From contig DKEW01000012.1 of NCBI GenBank assembly GCA_002452265.1, forward strand, positions 1 through 53,671: 53,671 nt of DNA, written 5' to 3'. Below the pieces are notes generated by a model. It worked only from the letters and a program-made list of their open reading frames with translations, was not told the origin of the DNA and did no database searches. The DNA is from Pelobacter sp. UBA6812 (GTDB lineage: Bacteria; Desulfobacterota; Desulfuromonadia; Desulfuromonadales; Syntrophotaleaceae). Within the stretch, counting starts at the first letter, position 1. Each line of letters begins with the position of its first letter. This document shows positions 1-9,490 of this stretch, piece by piece. The position numbers were made by a program, and so were the translations under genes.

Positions 1-341
1 TCGACATGTTCGACTGTGTCATGCCAACGCGCAATGCCAGAAACGGTACGCTGTTTACCTCCTTCGGGAAGATCACTATCAAGCAGGCTCGTTATGCCGA
101 CGACGACAGTCCCATCGATCCCGCTTGCAACTGTTATGTGTGCCGTAACTACAGTCGCGCTTATCTACGGCATCTGTACCAAAGCAATGAAATACTGGCT
201 TCGATGCTCAACACCCGTCATAATCTGCATTATTATATTGATTTGATGGCCCAGGCGCGGAACGCTATTGAACAAGATCGTTTTGGTGCATTCCGTAAGG
301 AATTTTATCAGGCCAGGAACGTTGAGGCTGCGTCGGTCTGA
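1..341 (+). CDS. tgt: Queuine tRNA-ribosyltransferase, C-terminal part
   Basis: This is the 3' end of a gene that begins before the window. The reading frame is open from base 3 to the stop at 339-341. It shows the zinc site of bacterial Tgt, C-x-C-x2-C (CNCYVC) followed by a histidine in NTRHNLHYY, and the family's typical ending. Tgt exchanges guanine 34 for the queuine precursor preQ1 in tRNAs for Asp, Asn, His and Tyr, in the cytoplasm. It sits directly before yajC-secD-secF, which is the common bacterial order. The fragment has about 113 residues of an expected 370 or so. The catalytic aspartates lie upstream and cannot be checked. Confidence 0.93.
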   Translation, partial: DMFDCVMPTRNARNGTLFTSFGKITIKQARYADDDSPIDPACNCYVCRNYSRAYLRHLYQSNEILASMLNTRHNLHYYIDLMAQARNAIEQDRFGAFRKEFYQARNVEAASV

Positions 342-428
342 ATAAGAGGAAACCCTCGTTTGAATTTTGTGGTACGCTGCTAACAACCTATAACTGCAGG
401 ATCAAAAAACAATCTAAAGGAGCCGTTT

Positions 429-740
429 ATGTTTTGGATTTCCGAAGCTCATGCCATGGCATCGCCCCCCGGCGGTGAAAGTAACCCCTACGGAACGGTC
501 ATCATGCTGGTGCTGATGTTCGGTATCTTTTATTTTCTGCTGATCCGCCCTCAGCAAAAACGTGCCAAGGAGCATAAACAGCTGGTGGATGGCCTCAAGG
601 CCGGTGATCAGGTGGTTACTGCTGGTGGTCTGCACGGCAAGGTAGTCAGCGTACAGGAGAATATCGTATCCCTGGAAGTGGCTACGGGTATCAAGATCAA
701 GATCAATCGTTCCTCCATCGTAAGTGTAGAGCAGAACTAG
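429..740 (+). CDS. yajC: Sec translocon accessory subunit YajC
   Basis: This 103-residue protein matches the usual length of YajC. It has a short N-terminal leader, one membrane helix at about residues 22-40 (rich in V, M, L, F and I), then the signature RPQQKR right after the helix. The soluble tail has the typical KAGDQVVTAGG stretch. YajC associates with SecDF next to SecYEG in the inner membrane and is not essential in the species studied. An AAAGGAG ribosome site lies about 7 bases before the ATG. The next genes, secD and secF, confirm the assignment. Confidence 0.96.
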   Translation: MFWISEAHAMASPPGGESNPYGTVIMLVLMFGIFYFLLIRPQQKRAKEHKQLVDGLKAGDQVVTAGGLHGKVVSVQENIVSLEVATGIKIKINRSSIVSVEQN

Positions 741-757
741 AGCCCTTCGGGCTTTTT
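741..757 (+). terminator. Short hairpin with U-tract after yajC
   Basis: AGCCC-TTC-GGGCT is followed directly by a run of T, starting one base after the yajC stop. The stem is only 5 bp, so it is probably a weak terminator or attenuator that lowers read-through into secD. The rest of the 160-base yajC-secD gap shows nothing I recognise. Confidence 0.5.
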
Positions 758-902
758 GCTGTTAAACCTTCATATTGACGGTGCTGGCGGTTGCCAGGTG
801 CTATTGAAACGTTTGGGAGACCGCCCTGTCGGCTGATTTTGTGCGTGCGCGCGCAGCCTTCAGGGCGCACTCCATTGATTGCGAAAGGAGTAGTGACTAG
901 CC

Positions 903-2504
903 ATGTCCAAGAGCATCAAGTTGCGGGGAGGGGTTGTTCTGTTTTGCCTCGCCTTGTCTATGTTGGCTTTAATGCCGACGCTGTTTCCCAATAGTACGCC
1001 CAACTGGCTGAAGAAGAGTTTTGATCCTTTGCATCTTGGCCTCGATCTGCAGGGCGGTATGCATCTTGTGCTGGGGGTTGATGTTGACAAGGCGGTAGAG
1101 AACCGCATCGACAGTCTTGTTGATCAGGTGGAAACCGATCTCAAAGAAAAGGATGTTATTTTCAAGCGTGTCTCCCGTATCGGCAATGACCGGCTGGTTG
1201 TTGTCGTTTACGATGATGAGGCGGGCAAGCAGGTTGATGCTTTGATGGGCGAGGGTGCCTATCAAAGCCTTGAACCTTTGACCCTGGAGACCAGCGGCGG
1301 TTATATTGAGAAGTATTTTCGGTTTTCGGACAGCTCGGTGGCCTCCATCAAGGATAATGCCGTCAAGCAAGCACTTGAGACATTGCGTAACCGTATCGAT
1401 CAGTTCGGCGTCAGCGAAACAGTTTTGCAGCGGCAGGGCAGTGACCGCATTCTGATCCAATTGCCTGGGATCAAGGATCCCAAGCGTGCAGTGGCCCTGC
1501 TTGGCAAGACAGCTCTGCTTGAATTCAAAATGGTCGCGGAAAACGTCGATCTGCAGGCTGCCGCCAAAGGGGTTCTGCCCCCGGGAACCATTCTCTTGTC
1601 AGAACGGCAGGTCGACGGGCGCACCGGTATTGTGACGCAGACTCCACTTGTGGTTTACGATAAAACCGTGTTGACAGGCGATCTGGTGTCCGATGCACAG
1701 GTTCGCATCGACCCCCGTTTCAACGAACCTTACGTATCTATCGATTTCAATGCTGTTGGTGCTAAACGTTTTGATCAGATCACCGCTTCGAATGTTGGCA
1801 AGCGCATGGCGATCGTACTTGACGGCACCGTTTACTCCGCACCGGTTATTCGCGAGCGGATCTCCGGTGGCAGTGCCCAGATTTCCGGTTCTTTCGATGA
1901 GCAGGAAGCCATGGATCTGGCCATTGTTTTGCGGGCAGGATCTTTGCCGGCTCCCGTTACGATTCTTGAAAACCGTACCGTTGGTCCGTCTCTCGGTCTT
2001 GACTCCATCCATCGCGGCATCTGGTCGGTAATCATCGGCGGTATTGCCCTGGTGCTGGTCATGGGTCTTTATTACAACCTTGCCGGTCTGGTTGCCAACC
2101 TGGCCCTTGTTCTTAACCTGTTGTTTATTATGGCCATGCTTAGCCTTTTTAAGGCCAGCCTGACCTTGCCGGGTATCGGTGGTATCGTTCTTACCCTGGG
2201 AATGGCGGTTGATGCCAATGTGCTTATCTACGAAAGAATCCGCGAAGAATTGCGCCTTGGAAAGTCGGCTCGTAATGCCCTTGAATCCGGTTACAGCAAG
2301 GCTTTTTCGACCATTATGGATGCGAATATCACCACTCTGATTGCAGCACTGGTTCTGTTTCAGTTTGGCACCGGGCCGGTTAAAGGTTTTGCTGTAACTC
2401 TGAGTGTCGGGATCGTGGCTTCGCTGTTTACGGCAATATTCGTTTCGCGTGTCATTTTCGACTTTTTCCTGGAACGATACCAGGTCAAGCGGCTGAGCAT
2501 CTAA
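903..2504 (+). CDS. secD: Protein translocase subunit SecD
   Basis: This 533-residue inner-membrane protein belongs to the RND-type SecD family. It uses the proton gradient to help pull secreted proteins through SecYEG. An N-terminal membrane helix lies at about residues 8-28. It is followed by LGLDLQGGMHLVLGVD near residue 45 and a large periplasmic domain including RNRIDQFGVSE. About five more helices lie between residues 360 and 525. The conserved membrane motif GMAVDANVLIYERIREE is at about 432-448 and carries the aspartate implicated in proton movement. AAAGGAG lies about 12 bases before the ATG, a slightly long spacing. secF follows 10 bases after the stop. Confidence 0.98.
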   Translation: MSKSIKLRGGVVLFCLALSMLALMPTLFPNSTPNWLKKSFDPLHLGLDLQGGMHLVLGVDVDKAVENRIDSLVDQVETDLKEKDVIFKRVSRIGNDRLVVVVYDDEAGKQVDALMGEGAYQSLEPLTLETSGGYIEKYFRFSDSSVASIKDNAVKQALETLRNRIDQFGVSETVLQRQGSDRILIQLPGIKDPKRAVALLGKTALLEFKMVAENVDLQAAAKGVLPPGTILLSERQVDGRTGIVTQTPLVVYDKTVLTGDLVSDAQVRIDPRFNEPYVSIDFNAVGAKRFDQITASNVGKRMAIVLDGTVYSAPVIRERISGGSAQISGSFDEQEAMDLAIVLRAGSLPAPVTILENRTVGPSLGLDSIHRGIWSVIIGGIALVLVMGLYYNLAGLVANLALVLNLLFIMAMLSLFKASLTLPGIGGIVLTLGMAVDANVLIYERIREELRLGKSARNALESGYSKAFSTIMDANITTLIAALVLFQFGTGPVKGFAVTLSVGIVASLFTAIFVSRVIFDFFLERYQVKRLSI

Positions 2505-2514
2505 GGGGGGCAGC

Positions 2515-3441
2515 ATGGAGATCATCAAGCATGATATCAATATTAATTTTGTTGGTCGGCGCAAACTGGCGCTGATCTTCTCTTTGTTGCTGATTGTGGC
2601 AGGCATGGTTTCCCTGATAATCAAGGGTGGTCCTGATTATGGAATCGATTTTTCCGGCGGGACACTTATTCAGATTAAATTCGCCGAAGCCACCAATGCT
2701 GTGGAGATTAAAAAAGCTCTTAAAGACATGGAGTTGAAGGGACTTGTAGTTCAGAAGTTCGATGAAGATTCGCTGGAATTTCTGCTGCGTGCCCAGGATA
2801 CCAGTTCCGAACTGGAAGGCTTGGGTCAGAAGATTGGTGCGCATCTGCAAACTTCTTACGGCGAAGGTGCTGTTGAAATTCGCCGGGTGGAGATGGTCGG
2901 ACCGCAGGTCGGCAAGGATTTGCGCAAAAAAGGATTGATGGCTATCGTTTTTGCCATGGTTGGCGTGCTGATCTATGTCACCATTCGATTTGAATTCCGA
3001 TTTGCGGTAGGTGCCATTGTAGCTCTGATACATGACGTTCTTATCACTCTCGGAGTTTTCTCCTTGTTTAATAAGGAAATCGACTTGCCAATCATTGCGG
3101 CATTTTTGGCTATTGTTGGTTATTCACTCAATGATACGATTATCGTTTACGATCGTATTCGAGAGAATTCCGGCTCCAAAAACAAAGAAGAATTTCCGGT
3201 TATTGTTAACAGTAGTATCAATGAAACCTTGTCCCGGACCATTCTCACTTCCGGCACGACCCTGTTGGTCGTTCTTGCGTTATTCTTGTTCGGTGGCGGC
3301 GTTATCCATAATTTCGCTTTTGCGTTGCTGATCGGAATCGGAGTGGGTACTTATTCTTCTATTTTTGTCGCCAGTCCTGTCCTCTTGGTATGGGATGATT
3401 TGAAAGCCCGTCGCCACGCTGCTGGTGAAAAGAATTCTTGA
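2515..3441 (+). CDS. secF: Protein translocase subunit SecF
   Basis: This 308-residue protein is the partner of SecD in the same membrane complex. The first helix is at about residues 18-38, followed by the family motif GIDFSGG at about 42-48. A periplasmic part precedes five more helices. The second signature, GYSLNDTIIVYDRIREN, lies at about 202-218. It starts 10 bases after secD with GGGGGG as the ribosome site, so the two are cotranscribed. A strong terminator follows at 3470-3499, which makes secDF, probably with yajC and tgt, one unit. Confidence 0.98.
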   Translation: MEIIKHDININFVGRRKLALIFSLLLIVAGMVSLIIKGGPDYGIDFSGGTLIQIKFAEATNAVEIKKALKDMELKGLVVQKFDEDSLEFLLRAQDTSSELEGLGQKIGAHLQTSYGEGAVEIRRVEMVGPQVGKDLRKKGLMAIVFAMVGVLIYVTIRFEFRFAVGAIVALIHDVLITLGVFSLFNKEIDLPIIAAFLAIVGYSLNDTIIVYDRIRENSGSKNKEEFPVIVNSSINETLSRTILTSGTTLLVVLALFLFGGGVIHNFAFALLIGIGVGTYSSIFVASPVLLVWDDLKARRHAAGEKNS

Positions 3442-3469
3442 TACCGGGATTTTCCCTGTACGTTTAATC

Positions 3470-3499
3470 GGGCCGAGGGGGGATCCTCTCGGCCCTTTT
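3470..3499 (+). terminator. Rho-independent terminator after secF
   Basis: The 11-bp stem GGGCCGAGGGG / CCTCTCGGCCC contains one G-U pair and has a GGAT loop. TTTT follows. It lies between secF and recJ. Confidence 0.85.
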
Positions 3500-3534
3500 G
3501 CGTTTTTATCCTGGAATGAGATGTCCGAGGTCTT

Positions 3535-5259
3535 ATGACTGAATATCCCAACAAACTTTGGCTAGAACGAAACGCGAGTGAGTTTCTTGATAGCGAAGAA
3601 TTGCAGCGATCGCTAGGGGTTTCCCGTATTACCGTAGAAGCACTGTTGCGGCGTGAGCTGGACTCTCTGGAAGAAGTCCAGACATTTTTAGAGGCCAGAT
3701 TGTCGAGCATGCCAGACCCTTGTCTTATGGCGGATATGGGGAAGGCGGTGGAGCGTTTGGCCAGAGCGGTGTGTGATGGGGAGGGGATTTCGGTTCATGG
3801 TGATTATGATGTCGACGGAGTAACGGGGACGGCCTTGTTGGTGGAAACACTTCGGTCATTCGGGGCCCGGGTTAAGTATTCCATCCCGCTACGACTTCGG
3901 GATGGCTATGGTGTTTCAAGCCGGGCGCTTGAGTCCTGTGCTTCCGATGGATCTGTACTGGTGGTTACCGTCGATTGCGGAATCTCAGCCCATGCTCAAG
4001 CGAAAAGAGCACGTGAACTGGGTCTCGATCTCATTATTACCGATCATCACCAGCCGCCCGATATCCTACCTGAGGCTTTGGCGATTCTAAATCCCTCCCG
4101 TATCGATTGTGCGTTTCCCTTTAAAAGTCTCGCCGGGGTCGGGGTCGTGTTTATGTTGCTGGTTGCCTTGCGCAAACATTTACGTGAGTTGGGTTATCGC
4201 AGTAATTTGCCTGAACCGGACTTGCGTTTCGGGCTTGACCTTGTCGCGCTTGGAACCATCGCTGATATTGTTCCACTTAAAGGACTCAATCGAGTCCTTA
4301 CCAAAACCGGTTTGGAGTTGTTATCGCATTCCGGTAGGCCCGGATTGCAGGCGCTCAAAAAGGTAGCGGGAGTTGAGAAGGTAAACTGCGGGACTGTAGG
4401 TTTCAGGTTGGCGCCGCGTATCAATGCGGCCGGTCGGTTGGAAGACGCCGCTATCGGAGTGGAATTGCTGCTTGAGTCATCCGTTTCAGCGGCAATGCCT
4501 GTTGCCGAGTTACTTGATCAGGTCAATGGAGAGCGTCAGGCTATCGAACAGCAGACCCTCGATCAGGCCGATGAGCGCTGGCAGCAACAGACGGATGGCG
4601 CTACACACAGTATCGTTCTTGCCGATGAACGCTGGCATCCCGGAGTGATCGGCATAGTTGCCAGTCGTTTGGTGGAGAAATACCATCGGCCGACAATTCT
4701 TATCGCCCTCGATAATGGTGTTGGAAAGGGTTCGGGCCGATCCATTAAGGGATTGCACCTCTACCGGGCGTTACATGATTGCGGTGCTTTTTTACAAGGA
4801 TTCGGTGGGCACGAGTATGCTGCAGGGCTCACTATCGATGGCGGTAAAGTGGCGGATTTTGCCCGTCAGTTTGAAGATATTGCGCGGCAACGATTGCTGT
4901 CGGAGGACTTGCTCCCCCGTCAGTTTTACGATGGTGAAGTTTTCCTTGAAGATCTTGATCTCGATGCTGTTGATGAACTGGCCCGATTAGCCCCGTTCGG
5001 ACCGGGGAACCCGCAGCCGGTTTATCTGGCGCGCGGGGTCCATGTGCAGGGGGTTCAGCTGGTTGGAGGAAGCCACCTGAGGTTTGTAGCCTGTCAGGGG
5101 GCACACGGTCTACCGTGTATTGCTTTTGGCATGGGGATCTTGCACGATCAATTGTCTGGCCCACAGGATATTATTTTCACGCCTCAACGTAATGAGTGGC
5201 GTGGGAAGGTATCCATGCAGTTGCAGGTGCGGGACATTCGTCCGGCCAGTCTTGGGTGA
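3535..5259 (+). CDS. recJ: Single-strand DNA exonuclease RecJ
   Basis: This 574-residue protein has the length of bacterial RecJ. RecJ degrades single-stranded DNA 5' to 3' in recombination and mismatch repair. The DHH phosphoesterase motifs are visible: HGDYDVDG at about residues 88-95, VDCGIS near 144, TDHHQ at about 168-172, GTIADIVPL near 240, and the DHHA1 motif GGHEYAAG at about 424. These residues bind the two catalytic metal ions. The C-terminal OB-like region ends in QLQVRDIRP, as usual. No motif is missing. It begins 36 bases after the secF terminator. Confidence 0.97.
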   Translation: MTEYPNKLWLERNASEFLDSEELQRSLGVSRITVEALLRRELDSLEEVQTFLEARLSSMPDPCLMADMGKAVERLARAVCDGEGISVHGDYDVDGVTGTALLVETLRSFGARVKYSIPLRLRDGYGVSSRALESCASDGSVLVVTVDCGISAHAQAKRARELGLDLIITDHHQPPDILPEALAILNPSRIDCAFPFKSLAGVGVVFMLLVALRKHLRELGYRSNLPEPDLRFGLDLVALGTIADIVPLKGLNRVLTKTGLELLSHSGRPGLQALKKVAGVEKVNCGTVGFRLAPRINAAGRLEDAAIGVELLLESSVSAAMPVAELLDQVNGERQAIEQQTLDQADERWQQQTDGATHSIVLADERWHPGVIGIVASRLVEKYHRPTILIALDNGVGKGSGRSIKGLHLYRALHDCGAFLQGFGGHEYAAGLTIDGGKVADFARQFEDIARQRLLSEDLLPRQFYDGEVFLEDLDLDAVDELARLAPFGPGNPQPVYLARGVHVQGVQLVGGSHLRFVACQGAHGLPCIAFGMGILHDQLSGPQDIIFTPQRNEWRGKVSMQLQVRDIRPASLG

Positions 5260-5370
5260 CTCCGTTTTTAGAGCTTCGGTGTAACTCTTCCGTAGTATCT
5301 CAGATTTTTCTTCTGCGCTACGTTATTCTGTAAATGGTTGGTATCCTTTTACTGAAAGTGAGGTGGTGTT

Positions 5371-5922
5371 ATGACTCTGGCTTACTCGCAGGATATGCCC
5401 CTTGGTAGCAAAATGCCGTCATTTCGTCTCAAGGACCCCGAAGGACGTGTTTTTGACAGCGATGAACTGGTAGGGCGTAAAGGTCTTTTGGTTGTGTTTA
5501 CCTGTAATCATTGTCCTTATGCTGGAGCTCAATGGCCCAGGCTGGTGCGTTTGGCTAACGAATTTAAGCCGCGGGGCATCTCAACCGTTGCCATCAATAG
5601 CAACATTCACCCCGACTATCCGGAAGATGCCCCGGTTCGGATGAAGCAAAAGATTATCGAACTGCATCTGGAGTTTCCCTATCTTGTTGACGATACGCAA
5701 CAGGTGGCACGTGACTTCTCTGCGCAATGTACGCCGGATCCCTATTTGTTCGATCGGGATGGATGCCTGGTGTATCACGGTCGCATCGACGATAATTGGA
5801 AGACGGAAAGGGATGTGACGCGGCAGGAGTTAAGGGCGGCTATGGAAGCGCTTGTGCACGGTGCGCCGCCGCTGACGGTTCAGTCACCATCCATGGGGTG
5901 TTCCATCAAATGGCGACAGTGA
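5371..5922 (+). CDS. Thioredoxin-fold redox protein (AhpC/TSA-like)
   Basis: This 183-residue cytoplasmic protein has a thioredoxin fold. The N-terminal GSKMPSFRLKDPEG resembles AhpC/TSA and redoxin proteins. The active site is TCNHCPY, a CxxC pair at residues 45 and 48, placed where the peroxidatic or thioredoxin cysteines sit. A cis-proline-type TPDPYLFD follows at about 125-132. No signal peptide is seen, so it probably acts in the cytoplasm. It resembles a widespread but poorly characterised thioredoxin-family group, and the substrate cannot be told from sequence. It stands alone between recJ and a convergent aminotransferase gene. Confidence 0.85.
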   Translation: MTLAYSQDMPLGSKMPSFRLKDPEGRVFDSDELVGRKGLLVVFTCNHCPYAGAQWPRLVRLANEFKPRGISTVAINSNIHPDYPEDAPVRMKQKIIELHLEFPYLVDDTQQVARDFSAQCTPDPYLFDRDGCLVYHGRIDDNWKTERDVTRQELRAAMEALVHGAPPLTVQSPSMGCSIKWRQ

Positions 5923-6011
5923 TGGTTGTTGAGGCGGCCAATGTGTTGCCGATACCTGTCATTGCGCACGAAGCGATTAAGGGATTAACGGCATGACTAC
6001 CTGGTCGATAA

Positions 6012-6043
6012 AAAAGCCCGAGGGATGCGTCCTCCGGGCTTTT
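6012..6043. terminator. Bidirectional terminator between convergent genes
   Basis: A 9-bp stem, AAAAGCCCG / CGGGCTTTT, has an inner imperfect extension. T-runs on both strands suit it to both the thioredoxin-like gene (plus) and the aminotransferase gene (minus). Confidence 0.85.
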
Positions 6044-6063
6044 GATGTTTGTATGGCCTCGGA

Positions 6064-7254
6064 TCAGATCAGACCGGCGTCACGGGCGATCTTTTCCCAG
6101 GCGGGAAGGCTTGCTTGAATTGTTTCCATGGGCACGCAATAGGCAATACGGAAAAATCCCGGTGCGCCGAAACCCTGGCCCGGAACGACCAGCACGCGAT
6201 GCTCCTGGGTCATGCGGGCGAAGGCTACGTCGTCTTCATGGGGGGACTCGGGAAAAAGGTAGAAGCCTCCCTGGGGTTTCACCATCCGGAAACCAAGAGC
6301 GGTAAGGTGGTCATAGAGCACGTCCCGCTTGGCCTGATAGTCGGAAATGTCGACTCTTTCCTCCTGCAATCCGGCGACCAGGCGTTGCATAAGCGCTGGA
6401 GCATTGACAAACCCCAGGACGCGATTACAAAAAATAGCGCCTTCCATGAATTTCTGTACATCTTCCATGGCAGGATTGGCGGCCAGGTAACCGATACGCT
6501 CGCCGGGCAGCGCAAGATCCTTAGAGTGGGACGTAACGATAATGGAATTACGCACATGGGAAAAAATACAGGGCACCGTGGCCTGGTCGTAGGTCAAGCG
6601 AGCATAAGGTTCGTCTGACAGCACGAACAATGTGCGGTTCAGTTCTTTTTCCTTTCGTTTCAGCATTTCGCCGAGAGCCTTGAGGTCTTCCGATGGGTAG
6701 ATAACCCCGGTGGGGTTATTGGGTGAATTGATGATGATGGCCCGGGTTTTGGGGCCGATGGCGGCTTCTATGGCGTCGATATCGAGTTGAAAACTGTCGG
6801 CAAGGGTATGGACGGTTTTGGTTGTGCCTCCATGGTTGTCAACGTAGAAAATATATTCGACGAAATACGGGGCAAGAATCAGGACTTCATCGCCGGGATC
6901 GAGAATCGTTTTGAGTGTAACGTTAAGTGCCCCGCCAGCACCGCAAGTCATGATGATATGCTGCGCCTCAACCATGGCAGGCGCGGTGCGCGACAGATGC
7001 TGCGCCACGGCCGCGCGGGTTTCCGGATAGCCGGCATTGTTCATATACCGGTGCATGCCTGGCTGCGGGTTTTGCGCCAGAGTCAGCAGTGCCTTATTGA
7101 AGGCCTCGGGAGGTTCGGTTGAAGGGTTGCCAAGGGTAAAGTCGAACACCTGGTCCTCACCGTGAATGGCTTTGAGGCGCGTGCCTTCTTCGAACATCTT
7201 GCGAATCCATGATGCCCGTTCAATGAATCCGGAAATTTTGCTGGAAATTGCCAT
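6064..7254 (-). CDS. PLP-dependent aminotransferase, class I/II
   Basis: This 396-residue fold-type I aminotransferase shows SPNNPTGVIYP in the substrate region and SDEPYARL in the cofactor region. The cofactor lysine is in SHSKDLALPGERIGY (Lys at about residue 245), and the arginine binding the substrate carboxylate is in FFRIAYC near the end. Such enzymes move amino groups between amino acids and 2-oxo acids. The exact substrate is not readable, although the adjacent pheA and tyrA suggest aspartate or aromatic amino acids. I chose the ATG at 7252-7254, with GGGAGGA just upstream, over an ATG 11 codons earlier. It diverges from pheA. Confidence 0.9.
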   Translation of the reverse strand: MAISSKISGFIERASWIRKMFEEGTRLKAIHGEDQVFDFTLGNPSTEPPEAFNKALLTLAQNPQPGMHRYMNNAGYPETRAAVAQHLSRTAPAMVEAQHIIMTCGAGGALNVTLKTILDPGDEVLILAPYFVEYIFYVDNHGGTTKTVHTLADSFQLDIDAIEAAIGPKTRAIIINSPNNPTGVIYPSEDLKALGEMLKRKEKELNRTLFVLSDEPYARLTYDQATVPCIFSHVRNSIIVTSHSKDLALPGERIGYLAANPAMEDVQKFMEGAIFCNRVLGFVNAPALMQRLVAGLQEERVDISDYQAKRDVLYDHLTALGFRMVKPQGGFYLFPESPHEDDVAFARMTQEHRVLVVPGQGFGAPGFFRIAYCVPMETIQASLPAWEKIARDAGLI

Positions 7255-7412
7255 GGGTCCTCCCTTATCGAAAGCATATTGGATCATTTTTGCCGCAGTG
7301 TAATTCCTGAGCCATAACGGGTCAAGGAATAAGGCATGTCAAAGGCTTTCGTTTGCTTTTTGTGCATGGATAGGCTAATCTTTCAAGCCAAATTTCTATG
7401 GGTGGGGTGACC

Positions 7413-8495
7413 ATGACAAAAAACGACTCAAACGTTTTATCGGAACTGCGTCAGAAGATTGATGCCGTTGATGACCAGATTCTGTCCCTTCTTAATCAGC
7501 GGGCGTGCCTTGCCCAGGAAATCGGTCACGCCAAGGCCGGGCAGGGACTCGATTACTATAACCCTGGTCGTGAACTTGCGGTGTTTGAACGTCTTATTGC
7601 TCAGAACAGCGGCCCTTTTCCTTCTGAAGCTATCCGGCGCGTGTTCAGGGAGATCATCTCCGCATCGCTGTCGCTTGAACAGCCTATCAAGGTCGCATTC
7701 CTTGGGCCGGCAGCAACTTTTACCCACCAGGCTTCCCAGCGCCAGTTCGGATTTTCCGCGCAACTGACGGCGCAGAAAAGTATCCCCGCCGTATTTGAAG
7801 AGGTACGCAGGGGGCGTGCCGATTACGGTGTGGTGCCGGTTGAAAATACCACTGAAGGCATCGTGTCGCATACGCTGGACATGTTCATTGAGTCCGATCT
7901 TATGATCAATGCCGAAATTCTTTTGGAAATCTCCCATGACCTGCTGTCTGTTACCGGGAACATCGAGGATATTCGTAAAATCATGTCGCATCCCCAGGCT
8001 TTGGCCCAATGCCGCCACTGGCTTGAGGAAAATCTTCCGGATGTGCCCTTGCTGGACGCTCCCAGTACCGCGATGGCGGCTCGCCAGGCGGCAGAAGATC
8101 CGAGTGTGGCGGCCATCGCCAGTGAGATTGCCGCGTCTCTGTACGGATTGCGTACCGTCAAGCCTAAAATTCAGGATAACTCCAACAATGTTACCCGCTT
8201 TTTGGTTGTCGGCCGTAACCTGACCGGCCGCACCGGACACGACAAGACCTCGGTAATGTTCATCGTTGCAGATGAACCAGGCATCCTCTCCAGAATGCTT
8301 GAACCATTCAGCAGTAGGGGTATTAATCTGGCCAAGATTGAAAGCCGTCCCATTAAATCCAAAGCCTGGGAGTATGTCTTCTTTCTTGATTTGGAGGGGC
8401 ATGTTGAGGATGTCGCCATCAGTGAGGCTTTGGCAGAACTTAAAGCCTGTTGTCGTTCATTTAAGGTTCTTGGTTCTTATCCTCGTTGTCGTTGA
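7413..8495 (+). CDS. pheA: Bifunctional chorismate mutase / prephenate dehydratase
   Basis: This 360-residue protein carries out two steps toward phenylalanine. Residues 1-90 form an AroQ-type chorismate mutase (LRQKIDAVDDQILSLLNQR). Residues about 90-270 form the prephenate dehydratase (FLGPAATFTHQA, VPVENTTEGIV, and NVTRFLVVG, which holds the catalytic TR pair). Residues about 285-360 form an ACT domain with the ESRP motif that binds phenylalanine for feedback control. The ATG at 7413 has GGTGGGG upstream and fits better than the ATG at 7398. tyrA follows after 44 bases. Confidence 0.97.
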   Translation: MTKNDSNVLSELRQKIDAVDDQILSLLNQRACLAQEIGHAKAGQGLDYYNPGRELAVFERLIAQNSGPFPSEAIRRVFREIISASLSLEQPIKVAFLGPAATFTHQASQRQFGFSAQLTAQKSIPAVFEEVRRGRADYGVVPVENTTEGIVSHTLDMFIESDLMINAEILLEISHDLLSVTGNIEDIRKIMSHPQALAQCRHWLEENLPDVPLLDAPSTAMAARQAAEDPSVAAIASEIAASLYGLRTVKPKIQDNSNNVTRFLVVGRNLTGRTGHDKTSVMFIVADEPGILSRMLEPFSSRGINLAKIESRPIKSKAWEYVFFLDLEGHVEDVAISEALAELKACCRSFKVLGSYPRCR

Positions 8496-8539
8496 ATTGT
8501 CCATTAATTTTATTCTTGTCTTAGGTGTAGATATCTAAA

Positions 8540-9406
8540 ATGGCGGAATTTTTTGTTCCAAAATTGGCTGTGGTTGGTGTTGGTCTGATTGGTGGCTCTT
8601 TTGCCCTGGCGTTGAAAGAAGCAGGTCTGGTTGGCGAAATCGTTGGTATCGGGCGAGGCCGGGCTAATCTGGAGACAGCTCTCGAAAAAGGCATCATCGA
8701 TGCTTTTACGCACTCTCTATCCGAAGGTGTGGCTGGAGCTGATGTGGTATTTTTATCCACCCCCGTGCAGACCCTGTCCAAGGTTGCCTCGGAGGTTTTG
8801 CCTCATATGAAGCCCGGGTCCATCCTGACGGATGGTGGTAGCGTCAAGGCAGATGTTATTCAAGCCATTGAACCGATGCTCCCTGCGGGGATCAATTTTG
8901 TGCCGGGGCATCCAGTGGCGGGTACTGAACAGAGTGGATCCGCCGCGGCTTTTGCTTCGCTCTACCGGGGGCGTCGATGCATACTGACTCCGACCTCCCG
9001 TACGGCTCCGGATGCCCTGGAGAAGATAAAACGTCTTTGGCAGGCGGCCGGCAGCGAAGTGGTTGTCATGACACCGGAAAAACACGACAGGGTTCTTGCA
9101 GCCATCAGTCACCTGCCGCATATGGTTGCCTACGCGCTGGTCGATGCCGTTGGCAATTGCAGTGATGAGAATGAGAATATACTCAATTATTCGGCAGGCG
9201 GGTTTCGAGATTTCACCCGCATCGCATCTTCCGATCCGACTATGTGGCGGGATATTGCTCTGAGCAATCGGACTGCCTTGCTGGAAGTGATCGAAAATTT
9301 CGAAAAAAGTCTTGCGGAGGTCAAGCAAGATATTGCCACGGGCAACAGCGACGGGTTGTTTGAGTTTTTTCTGCGCTCCAAGCAGAGGCGAGATGCCATC
9401 ATTTAA
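8540..9406 (+). CDS. tyrA: Prephenate dehydrogenase
   Basis: This 288-residue NAD(P)-dependent enzyme converts prephenate to 4-hydroxyphenylpyruvate in tyrosine synthesis. It opens with a Rossmann fold, VGVGLIGGSFALALKEAG (about residues 10-27). The central motif is PGHPVAGTEQSG, and the helical C-terminal domain contains ISHLPHMVAYAL with the catalytic histidine. There is no chorismate mutase or ACT fusion. It lies between pheA and aroA, so the three aromatic steps are grouped. The aroA frame opens within 90 bases of the stop. Confidence 0.95.
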   Translation: MAEFFVPKLAVVGVGLIGGSFALALKEAGLVGEIVGIGRGRANLETALEKGIIDAFTHSLSEGVAGADVVFLSTPVQTLSKVASEVLPHMKPGSILTDGGSVKADVIQAIEPMLPAGINFVPGHPVAGTEQSGSAAAFASLYRGRRCILTPTSRTAPDALEKIKRLWQAAGSEVVVMTPEKHDRVLAAISHLPHMVAYALVDAVGNCSDENENILNYSAGGFRDFTRIASSDPTMWRDIALSNRTALLEVIENFEKSLAEVKQDIATGNSDGLFEFFLRSKQRRDAII

Positions 9407-9490
9407 AGGTATGCGCGGTTGAATGTGTCGATGAATTTTCATTCTGGGGGTCCCGTTGGGGTCTCCGGGATGCAGCATGTTGGGGGAACG

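Noticed and set aside
1599..2624. A 341-codon minus-strand frame opposite secD
   Set aside because: It is a shadow of secD with low-complexity polar composition and no start signals.
5922..5996. A 24-codon frame overlapping the stop of the thioredoxin-like gene
   Set aside because: It has no ribosome site of its own and no recognisable sequence. Chance coupling is more likely.
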